A stretch of 64,000 bases of DNA from Pseudomonadota bacterium (GCA_023387815.1 JAEWHK010000001.1:62001-126000); one strand, 5' to 3'; counted from the stretch's first letter, positions 38,809 through 47,325 are shown. The notes: generated by a model from the letters alone, not told the origin. A program made the numbers and translations.

Positions 38809-41461
38809 CTTCCGTCTCCGCATTCAGACGAAGGAAAGGCAACACGTCGCAATAAGTGAGGTCCTTATCAGCCCAGCTGCGATTCTCGGCGACACCTTGA
38901 GAGATATCTTCAGCCAGTTGCTGCAGACTGCTTTCCCATCGCTGTAACAGCGACTCCCAGGTTTCGTTGGGCGCGGCTTTGCTTAGCGGCGTAATACCTT
39001 CAATGCCACAATCCATTTCACCCAGACCCCCAAATTCCGTTTTTCTGGCGTTCAGCTTTGCAAACAGCAGCGCTTCAATATGCCCTCTTTCGCCGGTCTC
39101 ATCGGGTTGGCGAATGACGGTTGCATATAAGGGCAATTGAAGATTAATCGGCTGTGGTCGCATCCAGTCTTTCTGAAATTCCGGTGTACGCTGTCCTGAT
39201 TTGTAATCCATAATGACGTTTGTGCCATGTTCGGTTTGATCGATACGATCCACGCGTAGATTGACTTTCACCTGGGCGTGGCGCCATGTCGCATTCTTTT
39301 CCACACCTGCAATATGAAAATCGGGTCGTTCGCGCTCTATATTCAGCAGCGTCATCATGACCTGCTCTGCCCGTTCCTTTTCCAGCGCCGCCAGCACAGG
39401 TGAAATTCCACTCAGCGTCTGGTCTGCTGCCATGGCGACAGCTTCGGTCACAAGTGCCTGCTGTTTTTCCTGAGTGAGAGCCTTCAGCTGACTGGAGCTG
39501 CCCAGCATCTCCCAGACTTTCTGCGCCATGCTGTGCAGAAACGTGCCGCGAATGGCAGCGTTCAGCGATTCCGGATAAGGCTTGAGGCCTTTGGCATTCA
39601 GACGATAGCGAACATAACTCCACAAGGGATTAAGTGCCTGTGTTTCCAGCATGTCTGATCCGCCTTCCAGTACCTTTGCAAGTGGCAGTCCTCGCATGTC
39701 TCTAAGTGTCTCCAGCTCCACAGGCTCGCTACGCGCGCAGCTAATAGGTATCTGCCCAGACGATGGACTTTCCACTTGCTCAGTATTCTGCGCTTCAGGG
39801 GAAGCAACGATATCGATAAGCGGCGATGGACGCAGCGCGCGGTCTGCCTCTGTGGCCGGGTAACTCAACACGACTTCGGGCGCAACTTCGCACAGAGCCT
39901 GAAGCATGTTTATTGCCCAGGTTTTTTCCCGCTCTGCAGTGGCGCGCGGCGCGCCGGCACGACTCAAGGCAGACACAGGCAGAAATGGATTGGGATCGGG
40001 ACTGGCGGGCAGGACATCGTCTGTCAGGCCCAATATCCAGATGGCATCCCACTGACCGTGCTCGGCCTCCAGAAAACCCAGCACGTCAAGACGAACGTTT
40101 GGATCTCTTTGAGGTTGAAACATGGTTTCCCGCGCCATTCTTTGCAGCATGGACACGGCATACATACCCGAGAGCTGCCCGGCATAAAGATTCAGCAAAG
40201 AGAAGGTATGCAGCAGGGAATCGAACGCCGCGCAAACCTGGTAGTTGGCACTGGACAGCGCGCTGCCCGGGAACCCGAGAGTCGCCAGCGTTTCACGAAC
40301 AAGCTGCGTCCAATGTTCGGTGCTATGGCGCCCGCCGGCCCCGGCGCTCTTCCAATGTCCTAGTGCCTGACGGAAAACATATGAGAAGTCTGGCGCGTGT
40401 CGATCCAGCTGTGAGCATACCTGTTCGGCGCTCCATGAAATGACCTGAGAGTCGCGCAAGCGTCCGTCCAGCACCGCCATGGCTGACTGCTCTGACGGTG
40501 TGGCACCGCAGAACCCAGCGAGGAGTGCCTCTCCGAACTGTTGCGGTTTGACCGTGCCTTTCTCAGACAGCCCCGCTACCAACGACAGCCAGCGGAAGGC
40601 GGCCAGCACCACGGGCCATTCGGCAAGTTTGCGCCCCACCGTCATATTGAATCCGTGAGCTGGCGCAAAAGGCGTGGCCGCCAGCTCGCGATCCAGAATT
40701 CTACGGGCAAAAACGGCATCGGCCTCCATGGCCGGTGACACAATGGCCACACGTCGTTTCGGATCAGCAGTGAGCTGTGCAGAGGCCCAATGCGCAGCAG
40801 CAACCCACTCAGCGCCCCGGTCTTTTTGTACGCTTAGCTTACGGTGAGAATGCTGATGGCGCGGCATTGCCCAGGAAACGACGCTGCTTCCACGCTCGGC
40901 ACACGCCTGCAACAGTCGAGTAAAACGTGGAGAATATTCATTGAACCCGGCAAGCACAATCGTTTTTGGAAGCCTGGCGAGAACTCCGTTGGCAATGGAA
41001 TCGATCAGCGAACTGTAGAGTTGGTTATCGTCCTGAGCGTCGATGTCCCGGCATTGCTGCTCATAATGATCGCGCCAGAGCACGAAGCGCTGATATTCTT
41101 CTGTGTGCTCATGAGCCTGAACCTGCACCATCCATTCATCAGAATCATGACTGGCAGCCATGGCTCTTGCAGCTGCCTGCTGCACATCAATGAGAGGCGT
41201 GTTACCTTGCAAAGAATCAACAGCGGCTTCCCACATCAGCTTTGCCGCGAAAGGGCTGAGTCGATGTCTGCGCAACGATGCATCTTCACAAAAAAGACGT
41301 TCCTGATGCAACTGGTCTCGCCATTTACTAAGTGAGCACACGGGTGGCAACTGAATGATTGCCCGCCCCTGACCGGCAAGCCCAAGCAACATGGCTTGCG
41401 CTCGCCAAACGAGCCGATTATTGACGGTCACAATGACGGTCTGGGACGGATCCAAAGCCAT
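38801..41461 (-). CDS. AddB-like PD-(D/E)XK nuclease, probable DNA repair protein
   Basis: About 886 residues, the size of the betaproteobacterial 'probable DNA repair protein' family (TIGR03623-like) that is coded beside an AddA-like helicase. The N-terminal half is an inactive helicase-like fold (VIVTVNNRLVWRAQAM, no Walker A). The C-terminal nuclease has the RecB-type layout: RGTFLHSMAQKVWE, VNLRVDRIDQTEHGTNVIMD with YKSGQ (Asp...Asp-x-Lys) and QPINLQLPLYATVI. AddB proteins have an iron-sulfur Cys before the nuclease (CPFRFY-like); here the position reads NPLWSYVRYRL, so the cluster is absent. Start uncertain: in-frame ATGs also at 41500 and 41509. Confidence 0.85.
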   Translation of the reverse strand: MALDPSQTVIVTVNNRLVWRAQAMLLGLAGQGRAIIQLPPVCSLSKWRDQLHQERLFCEDASLRRHRLSPFAAKLMWEAAVDSLQGNTPLIDVQQAAARAMAASHDSDEWMVQVQAHEHTEEYQRFVLWRDHYEQQCRDIDAQDDNQLYSSLIDSIANGVLARLPKTIVLAGFNEYSPRFTRLLQACAERGSSVVSWAMPRHQHSHRKLSVQKDRGAEWVAAAHWASAQLTADPKRRVAIVSPAMEADAVFARRILDRELAATPFAPAHGFNMTVGRKLAEWPVVLAAFRWLSLVAGLSEKGTVKPQQFGEALLAGFCGATPSEQSAMAVLDGRLRDSQVISWSAEQVCSQLDRHAPDFSYVFRQALGHWKSAGAGGRHSTEHWTQLVRETLATLGFPGSALSSANYQVCAAFDSLLHTFSLLNLYAGQLSGMYAVSMLQRMARETMFQPQRDPNVRLDVLGFLEAEHGQWDAIWILGLTDDVLPASPDPNPFLPVSALSRAGAPRATAEREKTWAINMLQALCEVAPEVVLSYPATEADRALRPSPLIDIVASPEAQNTEQVESPSSGQIPISCARSEPVELETLRDMRGLPLAKVLEGGSDMLETQALNPLWSYVRYRLNAKGLKPYPESLNAAIRGTFLHSMAQKVWEMLGSSSQLKALTQEKQQALVTEAVAMAADQTLSGISPVLAALEKERAEQVMMTLLNIERERPDFHIAGVEKNATWRHAQVKVNLRVDRIDQTEHGTNVIMDYKSGQRTPEFQKDWMRPQPINLQLPLYATVIRQPDETGERGHIEALLFAKLNARKTEFGGLGEMDCGIEGITPLSKAAPNETWESLLQRWESSLQQLAEDISQGVAENRSWADKDLTYCDVLPFLRLNAETEDE

Positions 41462-41960
41462 TATCGACTCAGTGGAGATCGCATCAATTGAAAATACCAT
41501 AGCGTGCATCCGGGTAATCGAAAAACGCTGCCCTGAAAGCTGACAGCAGCCGCAAAACGGTATTATGACAGGCATTGAACCTGCTTGCGCGACCCGCAGC
41601 GCAACATGCGGTGAGTCCTGATTCGGCGTACTTACCGAAGGCAGAATTTGTCAGAGTGCCCCCTATGAATCAGAGAACCCAAACATGCCTCACGACCATT
41701 ATTCGTGGCGGTACGTCCGCGCGAGAACCGCGACTGGCGCGGCAATGCAGCACAAATTGTTATATCGGGCCTGAAACATTTGCTGGATTAGTGGGCGACA
41801 AGCCGGTAAACTTTGCTCTCAGCCGATTCCTTCGGGAACCGATTCCCCCGGGTCAGCCATATTGGCTGTGTGCCACCCGCTGAAGTTGCTTACCACAAGC
41901 CCTCTTCCCGCCCCCACCGCTTATTGCGGACCCCAGGCCAACTAGCAGAAGGAGAAAAAG
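41462..41960. other. intergenic region with a 16-bp tandem repeat
   Basis: About 500 bp between divergent units; I see no convincing gene. At 41821-41852 a unit of the form CCGATTCC-YYCGGG occurs twice in tandem, followed by the small hairpin AGCCA-TAT-TGGCT (41856-41868). An AGAAGGAG ribosome site for the next gene lies at its end. Confidence 0.5.
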
Positions 41961-42275
41961 ATGAAAGATGTACTGCTCAAGCTGGTCCTGTCGTCGCTTG
42001 CCGCGCAAGTAAGCTATGGCGCATTCGCTGCAGACAACCCGGACGACGATCAGCGTCGGAAATCAAAAACCATCCTGGGCCTGACTGAAATGGTCCGTGA
42101 TGTCGAAGCAAAGACCCAAGGCAAAGTGGTACTGCTTACGCCCAAAATTCGTGATGGAAAGACGCATTTCGAAATGCTGGTTTCCCGCGATGGAGAATTC
42201 CACCGGCTGATGGCCGACCTTGAACCGGTGCATAACGGCAATCCCGATACCGATACGAACTCAGAAATTGGCTAG
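41961..42275 (+). CDS. small secreted protein, PepSY-like
   Basis: 104 residues. Signal peptide at 1-23 (LLKLVLSSLAAQVSYGAFA-ADNP). The mature part of about 80 residues reads as a small alpha/beta unit (MVRDVEAKTQGKVVLLTPKI and HFEMLVSRDGEFHRLMADL), similar in pattern to PepSY-type periplasmic proteins, which is a weak assignment. AAGGAG lies 7 bp before the ATG. Followed by two hairpins, so it is probably monocistronic. Confidence 0.65.
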   Translation: MKDVLLKLVLSSLAAQVSYGAFAADNPDDDQRRKSKTILGLTEMVRDVEAKTQGKVVLLTPKIRDGKTHFEMLVSRDGEFHRLMADLEPVHNGNPDTDTNSEIG

Positions 42276-42328
42276 AATTCTGGACAGGATTCGGCCCTGA
42301 ATCAGTCAACATTTCACACCTGAGTTCC

Positions 42329-42346
42329 AGCCCGCCGCGTCGGGCT
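42329..42346 (+). terminator. hairpin after the small secreted protein gene
   Basis: AGCCCG (42329-42334), 6-nt loop, CGGGCT (42341-42346), followed by CTAATTTCCCTTT. A weak intrinsic terminator. Confidence 0.5.
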
Positions 42347-42369
42347 CTAATTTCCCTTTATTCCATTAT

Positions 42370-42400
42370 TAAGCGTCGATGATTGATTCATTGACGCTTA
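42370..42400 (+). terminator. second, longer hairpin terminator
   Basis: TAAGCGTC-G-ATGA (42370-42382) pairs with TCAT-T-GACGCTTA (42388-42400), 13 bp with one G-U pair and a 5-nt loop, followed by TTTCATTT. Confidence 0.55.
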
Positions 42401-42452
42401 TTTCATTTGCAATCGACTGAGCGCGAAGCGGAAATAAATCAGATTTTTCTGG

Positions 42453-42472
42453 ACATCATGACGTCATGATGT
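42453..42472. promoter_or_regulatory. perfect 20-bp palindrome overlapping the GntR gene start
   Basis: ACATCATGAC followed by its exact complement GTCATGATGT, then a third half copy TCATGATGT (42472-42480). It ends 13 bp before the ATG at 42486. It probably serves as an autoregulatory operator of the GntR protein and controls the TauE/DUF1634 genes; this is inferred from position and symmetry. Confidence 0.65.
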
Positions 42473-42485
42473 CATGATGTTGTTT

Positions 42486-43223
42486 ATGACAACTGACATT
42501 CATGATGGCGCACCACTCTATGCGCGGGTGGAAGCCGCCCTGGCTCAGGAAATCGCGCAGGGACAGCTGGAATCCGGCTCGCAATTGCCGCCAGAGGACC
42601 AACTAATCGCCCGTTTTGCGGTAAGTCGCACCACCGTTCGCAAGGCCATAGAAAATCTGGTGGCGCGAGGGCTGGTGGAAATACGTCGCGGCAAAGGCAC
42701 CTTTGTTACCCAACCCAAAATCACACAGGCTCTCACCGAACTTACCGGATTTGCCGAAGATATGGTTGTACTTGGCCGCAAGCCCAGCTCTCGTCTGCTG
42801 GACAAGCGTATCGTGCAAGCTGACGAGACTGTCGCGGAGCATCTCGGACTCATGCCCGGCACTCGCGTCTATCGAATTGAACGCGTGCGTCTTGCGGACG
42901 GCATTCCCATGTCCTTTGATGAAACCTACCTGCCTCTGGACATTGGCGAAAAAGTTGTCAGCAATGATCTGGATGTGGAACCCATATTCGATCTGCTGGA
43001 GAAAAAATATGCGCTACCGCTGATCGAAGCGAGATACCAGCTTGAAGCCGTCATTGCAGATACTCGCGTTGCAGCCGCATTACAGATTGAAGAAGGCGCG
43101 CCCATTTTCCTGATTGAGCGCACGTCTTACACCAGCGATCAAAAGCCCGTGGATTACGAGAAGCTGTACTACCGCGGCGATTCCATCCGATTTGCGACGA
43201 ACCTGTCGCGGCGCAACCGCTAA
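42486..43223 (+). CDS. GntR-family regulator with UTRA domain (HutC subfamily)
   Basis: About 245 residues. N-terminal winged helix (LESGSQLPPEDQLIARFAVS, TTVRKAIENLVARGLVEIRR, GKGTFV) then a UTRA ligand domain (from about 85, RVYRIERVRLADGIPMSFDE, EEGAPIFLIERTSYTSDQKP). HutC-type regulators are usually repressors released by a small metabolite. No ribosome site is evident before any of the clustered ATGs (42474, 42477, 42486); I choose the last, next to MTTDIHDGAPLYARV. First gene of a three-gene unit with a TauE-type exporter. Confidence 0.88.
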   Translation: MTTDIHDGAPLYARVEAALAQEIAQGQLESGSQLPPEDQLIARFAVSRTTVRKAIENLVARGLVEIRRGKGTFVTQPKITQALTELTGFAEDMVVLGRKPSSRLLDKRIVQADETVAEHLGLMPGTRVYRIERVRLADGIPMSFDETYLPLDIGEKVVSNDLDVEPIFDLLEKKYALPLIEARYQLEAVIADTRVAAALQIEEGAPIFLIERTSYTSDQKPVDYEKLYYRGDSIRFATNLSRRNR

Positions 43224-43238
43224 ATTCGGGAGGAATCA

Positions 43239-44099
43239 ATGGATATTTCAACTGTATTCTGGCTGTTTGCAGCCGCACTAGGTGCCAGTCTTCTTGGCGG
43301 CATGCTGGGTATGGCTAGTGGCATATTCATCGTACCAATCCTGATCTTTGCGTTTGGCATTGATATTCATCTTGCCATTGCAGCCAGTATTGTTTCTGTG
43401 ATTGCCTGTTCCTGCGCCAGCGCCGCACCGTTTCTCAAGGGCGGACTGACCAATATCAAACTTGCTATTGTGCTGGAGACAGCAACAACACTGGGTGCGG
43501 TCACCGGCGTTCTCTTGATCGGAATTATTCCGGTACCTTTTCTTTACGGATTGTTCTCGGTGATCATGCTCCTCTCTGCTCAGCAAATGATGGCGCGACG
43601 TCGTGAGGCTCTGGCCGAGGGAAATCCTGATCCCAGAAGCTGGGCAAGTCGCCTGCGACTGCACTCCACGTTTCCGGATCGTGCACTTGGCAAGGACATC
43701 ACCTATCAGGTGGCTCGCGTGCCTTTTGGGCTTACCCTCATGTATTTCGCCGGCCTTATCTCTGCGCTGCTCGGCATTGGTTCAGGAGTTCTGAAGATTC
43801 CGGCAATGGACGTCGCGTTGCGACTGCCGATCAAGGTCTCTTCGGCCACGTCGAATTTTATGATTGGCGTAACCGCAGCCGCCAGTGGCGGTGCGTATCT
43901 GGCGCGTGGGGATGTTGATATGACGATCGCCGGACCGGTAGCGCTGGGTTCTGTTGTTGGTGCGATCGCCGGTGCCCGCGTGATGATGGGTATGTCAGCA
44001 CAAAAGCTGCGCCTTCTGTTTGCCATCGTGCTTGGTGCACTTGCAATACAAATGATGATGAGCGCCTTTGACATTCATCTTTTTGGAGGCCATTCATGA
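43239..44099 (+). CDS. TauE/SafE-family membrane exporter
   Basis: 286 residues, about eight hydrophobic helices in two halves. Typical glycine-rich first helices (ALGASLLGGMLGMASGIFIVP) shown by part LGGMLGMASGIFIVP; the second repeat has GIGSGVLKIPAMDVALRLP. TauE/SafE proteins are linked to export of sulfite or organic sulfur anions, and related ones to other organic anions; substrate not determinable. GGGAGGAATCA precedes the ATG. Between the GntR regulator and a DUF1634 gene, with the latter's ATG overlapping its stop by 4 bp. Confidence 0.9.
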   Translation: MDISTVFWLFAAALGASLLGGMLGMASGIFIVPILIFAFGIDIHLAIAASIVSVIACSCASAAPFLKGGLTNIKLAIVLETATTLGAVTGVLLIGIIPVPFLYGLFSVIMLLSAQQMMARRREALAEGNPDPRSWASRLRLHSTFPDRALGKDITYQVARVPFGLTLMYFAGLISALLGIGSGVLKIPAMDVALRLPIKVSSATSNFMIGVTAAASGGAYLARGDVDMTIAGPVALGSVVGAIAGARVMMGMSAQKLRLLFAIVLGALAIQMMMSAFDIHLFGGHS

Positions 44100-44416
44100 G
44101 TCAGAATCTGAACGCATCACTGCAACACGATAGACGCATTGCCTCACTGTTATGGTTTGGCACCCTGCTCGCCTGCATCATGATTGCGGTTGGCATGGCA
44201 CTGGCCTTCGTCGAAACATTAGGATTTTATTCAGGGTTGTCGCAGACCGGATACACGCTGGTCACAATCGGCGTTGTGATATTTATTCTGCTGCCGGTCG
44301 CCCGCGTTTTACTGATGCTGCTTATGTTCCTACGAAGCAAGGATTATGTGTATACAGCAATTAGCGCAGCCGTTCTATGCGTCATTGGACTGGGGCTGTT
44401 TATTGGATTGCTTTAG
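44096..44416 (+). CDS. DUF1634 membrane protein
   Basis: 106 residues, three predicted helices (IASLLWFGTLLACIMIAVGM, LVTIGVVIFILLPVARVLLM, VYTAISAAVLCVIGLGLFIG). DUF1634 genes commonly follow TauE/SafE genes, and the 4-bp ATGA overlap indicates a partner or accessory subunit of that exporter. No further function is known to me. Confidence 0.85.
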   Translation: MSQNLNASLQHDRRIASLLWFGTLLACIMIAVGMALAFVETLGFYSGLSQTGYTLVTIGVVIFILLPVARVLLMLLMFLRSKDYVYTAISAAVLCVIGLGLFIGLL

Positions 44417-44511
44417 AGGGCTTAGCGGAAAAACGTGATAAGTCCCACCTATCAATAGCACCTACGAAGTACAGAGATTAAGGCCAGCGCAATTCCGGAC
44501 CAAAATACACA

Positions 44512-44541
44512 AAGCCCCGAGACCAGCGGGCCTTGGGGCTT
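44512..44541. terminator. bidirectional hairpin terminator
   Basis: AAGCCCCGAG (44512-44521) pairs with CTTGGGGCTT (44532-44541), 10 bp with one G-U pair. Located between the convergent DUF1634 operon and the small acidic protein gene. T-rich on the minus side (TTTGTGTATTTT). Confidence 0.75.
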
Positions 44542-44578
44542 ATATTCTGAATGTGATATTCCAGATGTATTTGGCAGA

Positions 44579-44722
44579 TCAGATCTTGCAGGCGTCGCCG
44601 CAGTCGTTATCGACTTCGGGTACGTTTTCATCCATTTTTTTGATCAATTCGGCGTTTTTCTTTTCGATTGCATCAAAATCAATATCATCCAGCGAGACGT
44701 CAAATTCTGAATCGTTGCTCAT
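44579..44722 (-). CDS. small acidic protein of unknown function
   Basis: 47 residues: MSNDSEFDVSLDDIDFDAIE then KKNAELIKKMDENVPEVDND and CGDACKI. Strongly acidic with a short amphipathic helix, ending in a Cys-x(3)-Cys pair that could bind metal or form a disulfide. The ATG at 44722 has AGGAG 7 bp upstream, a strong ribosome site; longer in-frame starts have none. Monocistronic, ends at the terminator shared with the DUF1634 operon. I do not recognise a family. Confidence 0.7.
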   Translation of the reverse strand: MSNDSEFDVSLDDIDFDAIEKKNAELIKKMDENVPEVDNDCGDACKI

Positions 44723-45079
44723 GCATAACTCCTGTAGGTGGTGCAATAATTCAATTTTAAGCCACTCGCACCACCCTGTCCCGTACCCGAAACATTTACA
44801 TCGATAAAAATCGGCGACTGCATCCGGATTACAACGGTTCACCCTTTGCGTCTCAGGGTTATTTCTACTAACGCTAACATTGTGCCTGATCGGAATACCG
44901 ATGCGATTTTTATGTCTCTACGTCCGGGTGAGATCAAGGCGAAAGGTAACTTTTCGATATATCCTCGACAACGATGATTCTTGAATCCTGGACGCTTAGT
45001 GAAAAGTGCTGATCCAGGCGTGTTCAGATCAGGGAAAGATCGTATTCATGATAGGCAGCGTATTTCAGACAACTCAGAT

Positions 45080-45619
45080 ATGACTGATGTTTCAACAGCA
45101 CTACTAGACGCCAAACTCGAAGCCGCTGAAGCCAGAACAGAGGCGAGGGTTGCTCGTCTTGAAACTTTAGTAGAGAACAGTATCAAATCGATGGACGAGT
45201 TCAAAACGGAATTCAAAACTGAATTTAAAACCGAATTCAAAAAAGAATTCACCACCGAATTGAAAGAGACGCGTAAGTATCTTTCCAACCTAAAGTTGCA
45301 GGCTGCACTTTTTTCCGTCGCGACGGCGGCCACCGTCATTTTTGGTGTCGCTGCCTTCAACAGCACCTTGCTGGCGAATATGATGAGTTCATACGAGATG
45401 GGCAAAGACGCACGAGAAACAATCAAGCTTGAAGTGGCATCCCAAAATAAAGAGATGAAAGCTAAATATACAGAGATGAGTGGCAAATATTCCGAGATGA
45501 GTGACAAATATACAGAGATGAGTGGCAAATTGGACGACCTGACCAAAGCCGTGAATCAGTTGATTAGCGCTTACGCCAATACAACGATTGCACCTCAGCG
45601 AGCACCAATTCTCAATTAA
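45080..45619 (+). CDS. single-span membrane coiled-coil protein, paralogue 1
   Basis: 179 residues. The cytoplasmic-looking N-part is a charged helix (ALLDAKLEAAEARTEARVAR) followed by four FKTEF-type 4-residue repeats (41-57, coded by 12-bp tandem DNA repeats). A transmembrane helix at about 74-96 (QAALFSVATAATVIFGVAAF) follows. The C-part has three heptads of the form KYxEMSx (130-149) and ends LDDLTKAVNQLI. Function unknown; the architecture suggests oligomerisation at the membrane. The start at 45080 matches the paralogue (MSDITIELLDAKLEA). No ribosome site is evident. Confidence 0.75.
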   Translation: MTDVSTALLDAKLEAAEARTEARVARLETLVENSIKSMDEFKTEFKTEFKTEFKKEFTTELKETRKYLSNLKLQAALFSVATAATVIFGVAAFNSTLLANMMSSYEMGKDARETIKLEVASQNKEMKAKYTEMSGKYSEMSDKYTEMSGKLDDLTKAVNQLISAYANTTIAPQRAPILN

Positions 45620-45851
45620 TAGAACCCGCCCGCTGCGCTGTTCAAAGCATATGCACAACTGGTCGTTTATGAAACCACTACCTCTTTAAGCTATTGAATT
45701 GGAGAAAGCGTTATGCATAAAATCTGAAGCACACGTTTTCAATATTTTCGCGGTACGGCACAAAACCATGTAGTGATATTGTCACACCGGTATTGGTAAA
45801 GAAATCATAGGTAATCTTGGCACGTTATCAGAAAAGTTTCATAATTCAGAC

Positions 45852-46337
45852 ATGAGCGACATCACTATTGAGCTTCTCGACGCAAAACTCGAGGCCGCCG
45901 AAGCCAGAACGGAGGCAAGAGTCGCTCGTCTTCAAACTCTGGTGGAAAATAGCATCAAAAATAGTGAACGTGCGATTGCGGATTTCCGAGAGGAAAGTAA
46001 GACTACTCGACGCACGATCGTTATCACAGGTATAAGCTCTGTTTTCGCAATCGTGTTTGGTGTAGCGGCATTTAATGCAACCTTACTTTCGAATATGCTT
46101 GATTCATTTGGGATGGGCAAAGACGCAAGAGATACAATCAAGCTTGAAGTGGCAACCCAAAATAAAGAGATGACTGCCAAATATGAAGAGATGAGTGGCA
46201 AATATGAAGAGATGAGTGGCAAATATGAGGAGATGAGTGGCAAATATACAGAGATGAGTGGCAAACTGGACGACCTTACTAAAGCGGTGAACCAGTTGAT
46301 TAGCGCTCACGTGAATTCAATGACTGCACCTCACTGA
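45852..46337 (+). CDS. single-span membrane coiled-coil protein, paralogue 2
   Basis: 161 residues, a tandem duplicate of the gene at 45080: identical stretches DAKLEAAEARTEARVARL, KLDDLTKAVNQLISA and EMGKDAR/GMGKDAR around the transmembrane helix (about 58-80). It lacks the FKTEF repeats but has four KYxEMSG heptads (110-137) in 21-bp DNA repeats. The 3' flank is duplicated too (ACCAATTCTCAAT in both). Relative to copy 1 the reading frame stops early: CACTGA here stands where copy 1 has CAGCGA, so the APILN-type tail is lost. Function unknown. Confidence 0.75.
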   Translation: MSDITIELLDAKLEAAEARTEARVARLQTLVENSIKNSERAIADFREESKTTRRTIVITGISSVFAIVFGVAAFNATLLSNMLDSFGMGKDARDTIKLEVATQNKEMTAKYEEMSGKYEEMSGKYEEMSGKYTEMSGKLDDLTKAVNQLISAHVNSMTAPH

Positions 46338-46358
46338 ACACCAATTCTCAATAAATAG

Positions 46359-46380
46359 AACCTGCCCGCTGCGGCAGGTT
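46359..46380. terminator. hairpin terminator after paralogue 2
   Basis: AACCTGCC (46359-46366), 6-nt loop, GGCAGGTT (46373-46380): perfect 8-bp stem followed by TTCAG. Copy 1 has a decayed version (AACCCGCC...) at the corresponding place. The GNAT gene stop lies directly beyond, so it serves both convergent genes. Confidence 0.7.
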
Positions 46381-46878
46381 TCAGATGCGCTTGCGAAATG
46401 GACTGACCGAAGGAACTTTAGGCTGTAGCAGTGTCTTCCTCATAAAAACACGTCGAAATCCATCCTGTTCGGCGCGATCAAATTCTACCCAGCCGAGCTT
46501 CGAGTAGATGGCCAGATTTTCATGCATTAGTTCATTGGTATACAGGCGCAATTCGGATATGCCTTTCTGAGTGGCGAACGCATCGGCAAAGTCAAGGAGT
46601 CTTTTCCCGAATCCTCTGCCTTGGTATGCCTTGCTCACCGCCACGTTACTGACCAACACAAAGTGCCCGTCCACTCTTAAAACCATAAGGCCGGCAATTC
46701 CACTGGAGGTCTCAAGTACCCAAATAGTTCTTCTTTCCACATGTTCGGCATAGTCGTCGTTCATGGGTGCGGGCTTGCTGCCTATGCGTTCGACGTAGTG
46801 CCCATACGCGTCGTTGACGATCTCCTGGATTGTCGGGATATCTTGAACGCTTGCTAACCGAATAATGGACTCCAACAT
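46381..46878 (-). CDS. GNAT-family N-acetyltransferase
   Basis: 165 residues of the GCN5 fold. IRLASVQDIPTIQEIVNDAY at the N-terminus, acetyl-CoA binding motif VSKAYQGRGFGKRLLDFADA (Q/RxxGxG), and LRLYTNELMHENLAIYSKLG as motif B. Similar to small-molecule acetyltransferases; substrate unknown. AGGAG lies 8 bp before the ATG. The C-terminal tail PKVPSVSPFRKRI is an extension. Confidence 0.87.
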   Translation of the reverse strand: MLESIIRLASVQDIPTIQEIVNDAYGHYVERIGSKPAPMNDDYAEHVERRTIWVLETSSGIAGLMVLRVDGHFVLVSNVAVSKAYQGRGFGKRLLDFADAFATQKGISELRLYTNELMHENLAIYSKLGWVEFDRAEQDGFRRVFMRKTLLQPKVPSVSPFRKRI

Positions 46879-46962
46879 TCTTTCTGCTCCTGACGAAATC
46901 TTTTACTGAAGCTAATCGATCCGCTATCAGTTTTGCTTGTGCTATGCGGTCCGGGTTTTGCA

Positions 46963-47100
46963 TCAAAACTCAACTTTCGAAATTGAATCGTCAAGCATCC
47001 ACTCGAATTTATTTAGAGGCGTTGACGCTATAACGACAGCGCACAAAATTGAGTAAATGGCTACGATCGATTTGATGGCATAGGCTACTATTCTGTTCAT
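46963..47100 (-). CDS. possible 45-aa membrane peptide
   Basis: Frame MNRIVAYAIKSIVAIYSILC followed by AVVIASTPLNKFEWMLDDSI and SKVEF. Residues 10-27 could form a membrane helix. No ribosome site is evident and no homologue is known to me. It is the only coding-like signal in the 46879-47373 gap. Confidence 0.25.
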   Translation of the reverse strand: MNRIVAYAIKSIVAIYSILCAVVIASTPLNKFEWMLDDSISKVEF

Positions 47101-47319
47101 AGATGCATTATTGCATCAAATGGATAGTATCCCGTCATCGTCGCAATATCACTCGATCGTTTTCAAAAACTTTCCTTATGCATGCCCAGAGGCTAAATTT
47201 TATTGATTCGGTGAAATCCGAAAAATCTCGTCCGTCTGACGTTGCTGTGTGATGATTTGGGTCGAAGTGAATTGGCTAGTTCTTGCGATGCCAAGGCCAA
47301 TTTGCAGGAGATTTGGCAT

Positions 47320-47325
47320 ATAATC
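47320..47325 (+). promoter_or_regulatory. -10 element upstream of tRNA-Arg
   Basis: Perfect TATAAT, 48 bp before the tRNA 5' end; the -35 region is weak (GCCAAT 17 bp upstream). Confidence 0.5.

Noticed and set aside
15000..41575. Other long antisense frames (for example opposite ftsH, glmM and the nuclease pair)
   Set aside because: All overlap well-conserved genes on the other strand, have no ribosome site and show low-complexity composition.
41576..41960. Riboswitch or leader RNA before the small secreted protein
   Set aside because: Only short hairpins and a tandem repeat; no known riboswitch core was recognised.
44981..45079. Upstream extension of paralogue 1 from TTG at 44981
   Set aside because: The paralogue starts at the ATG equivalent of 45080, and the extension has no matching sequence in copy 2.
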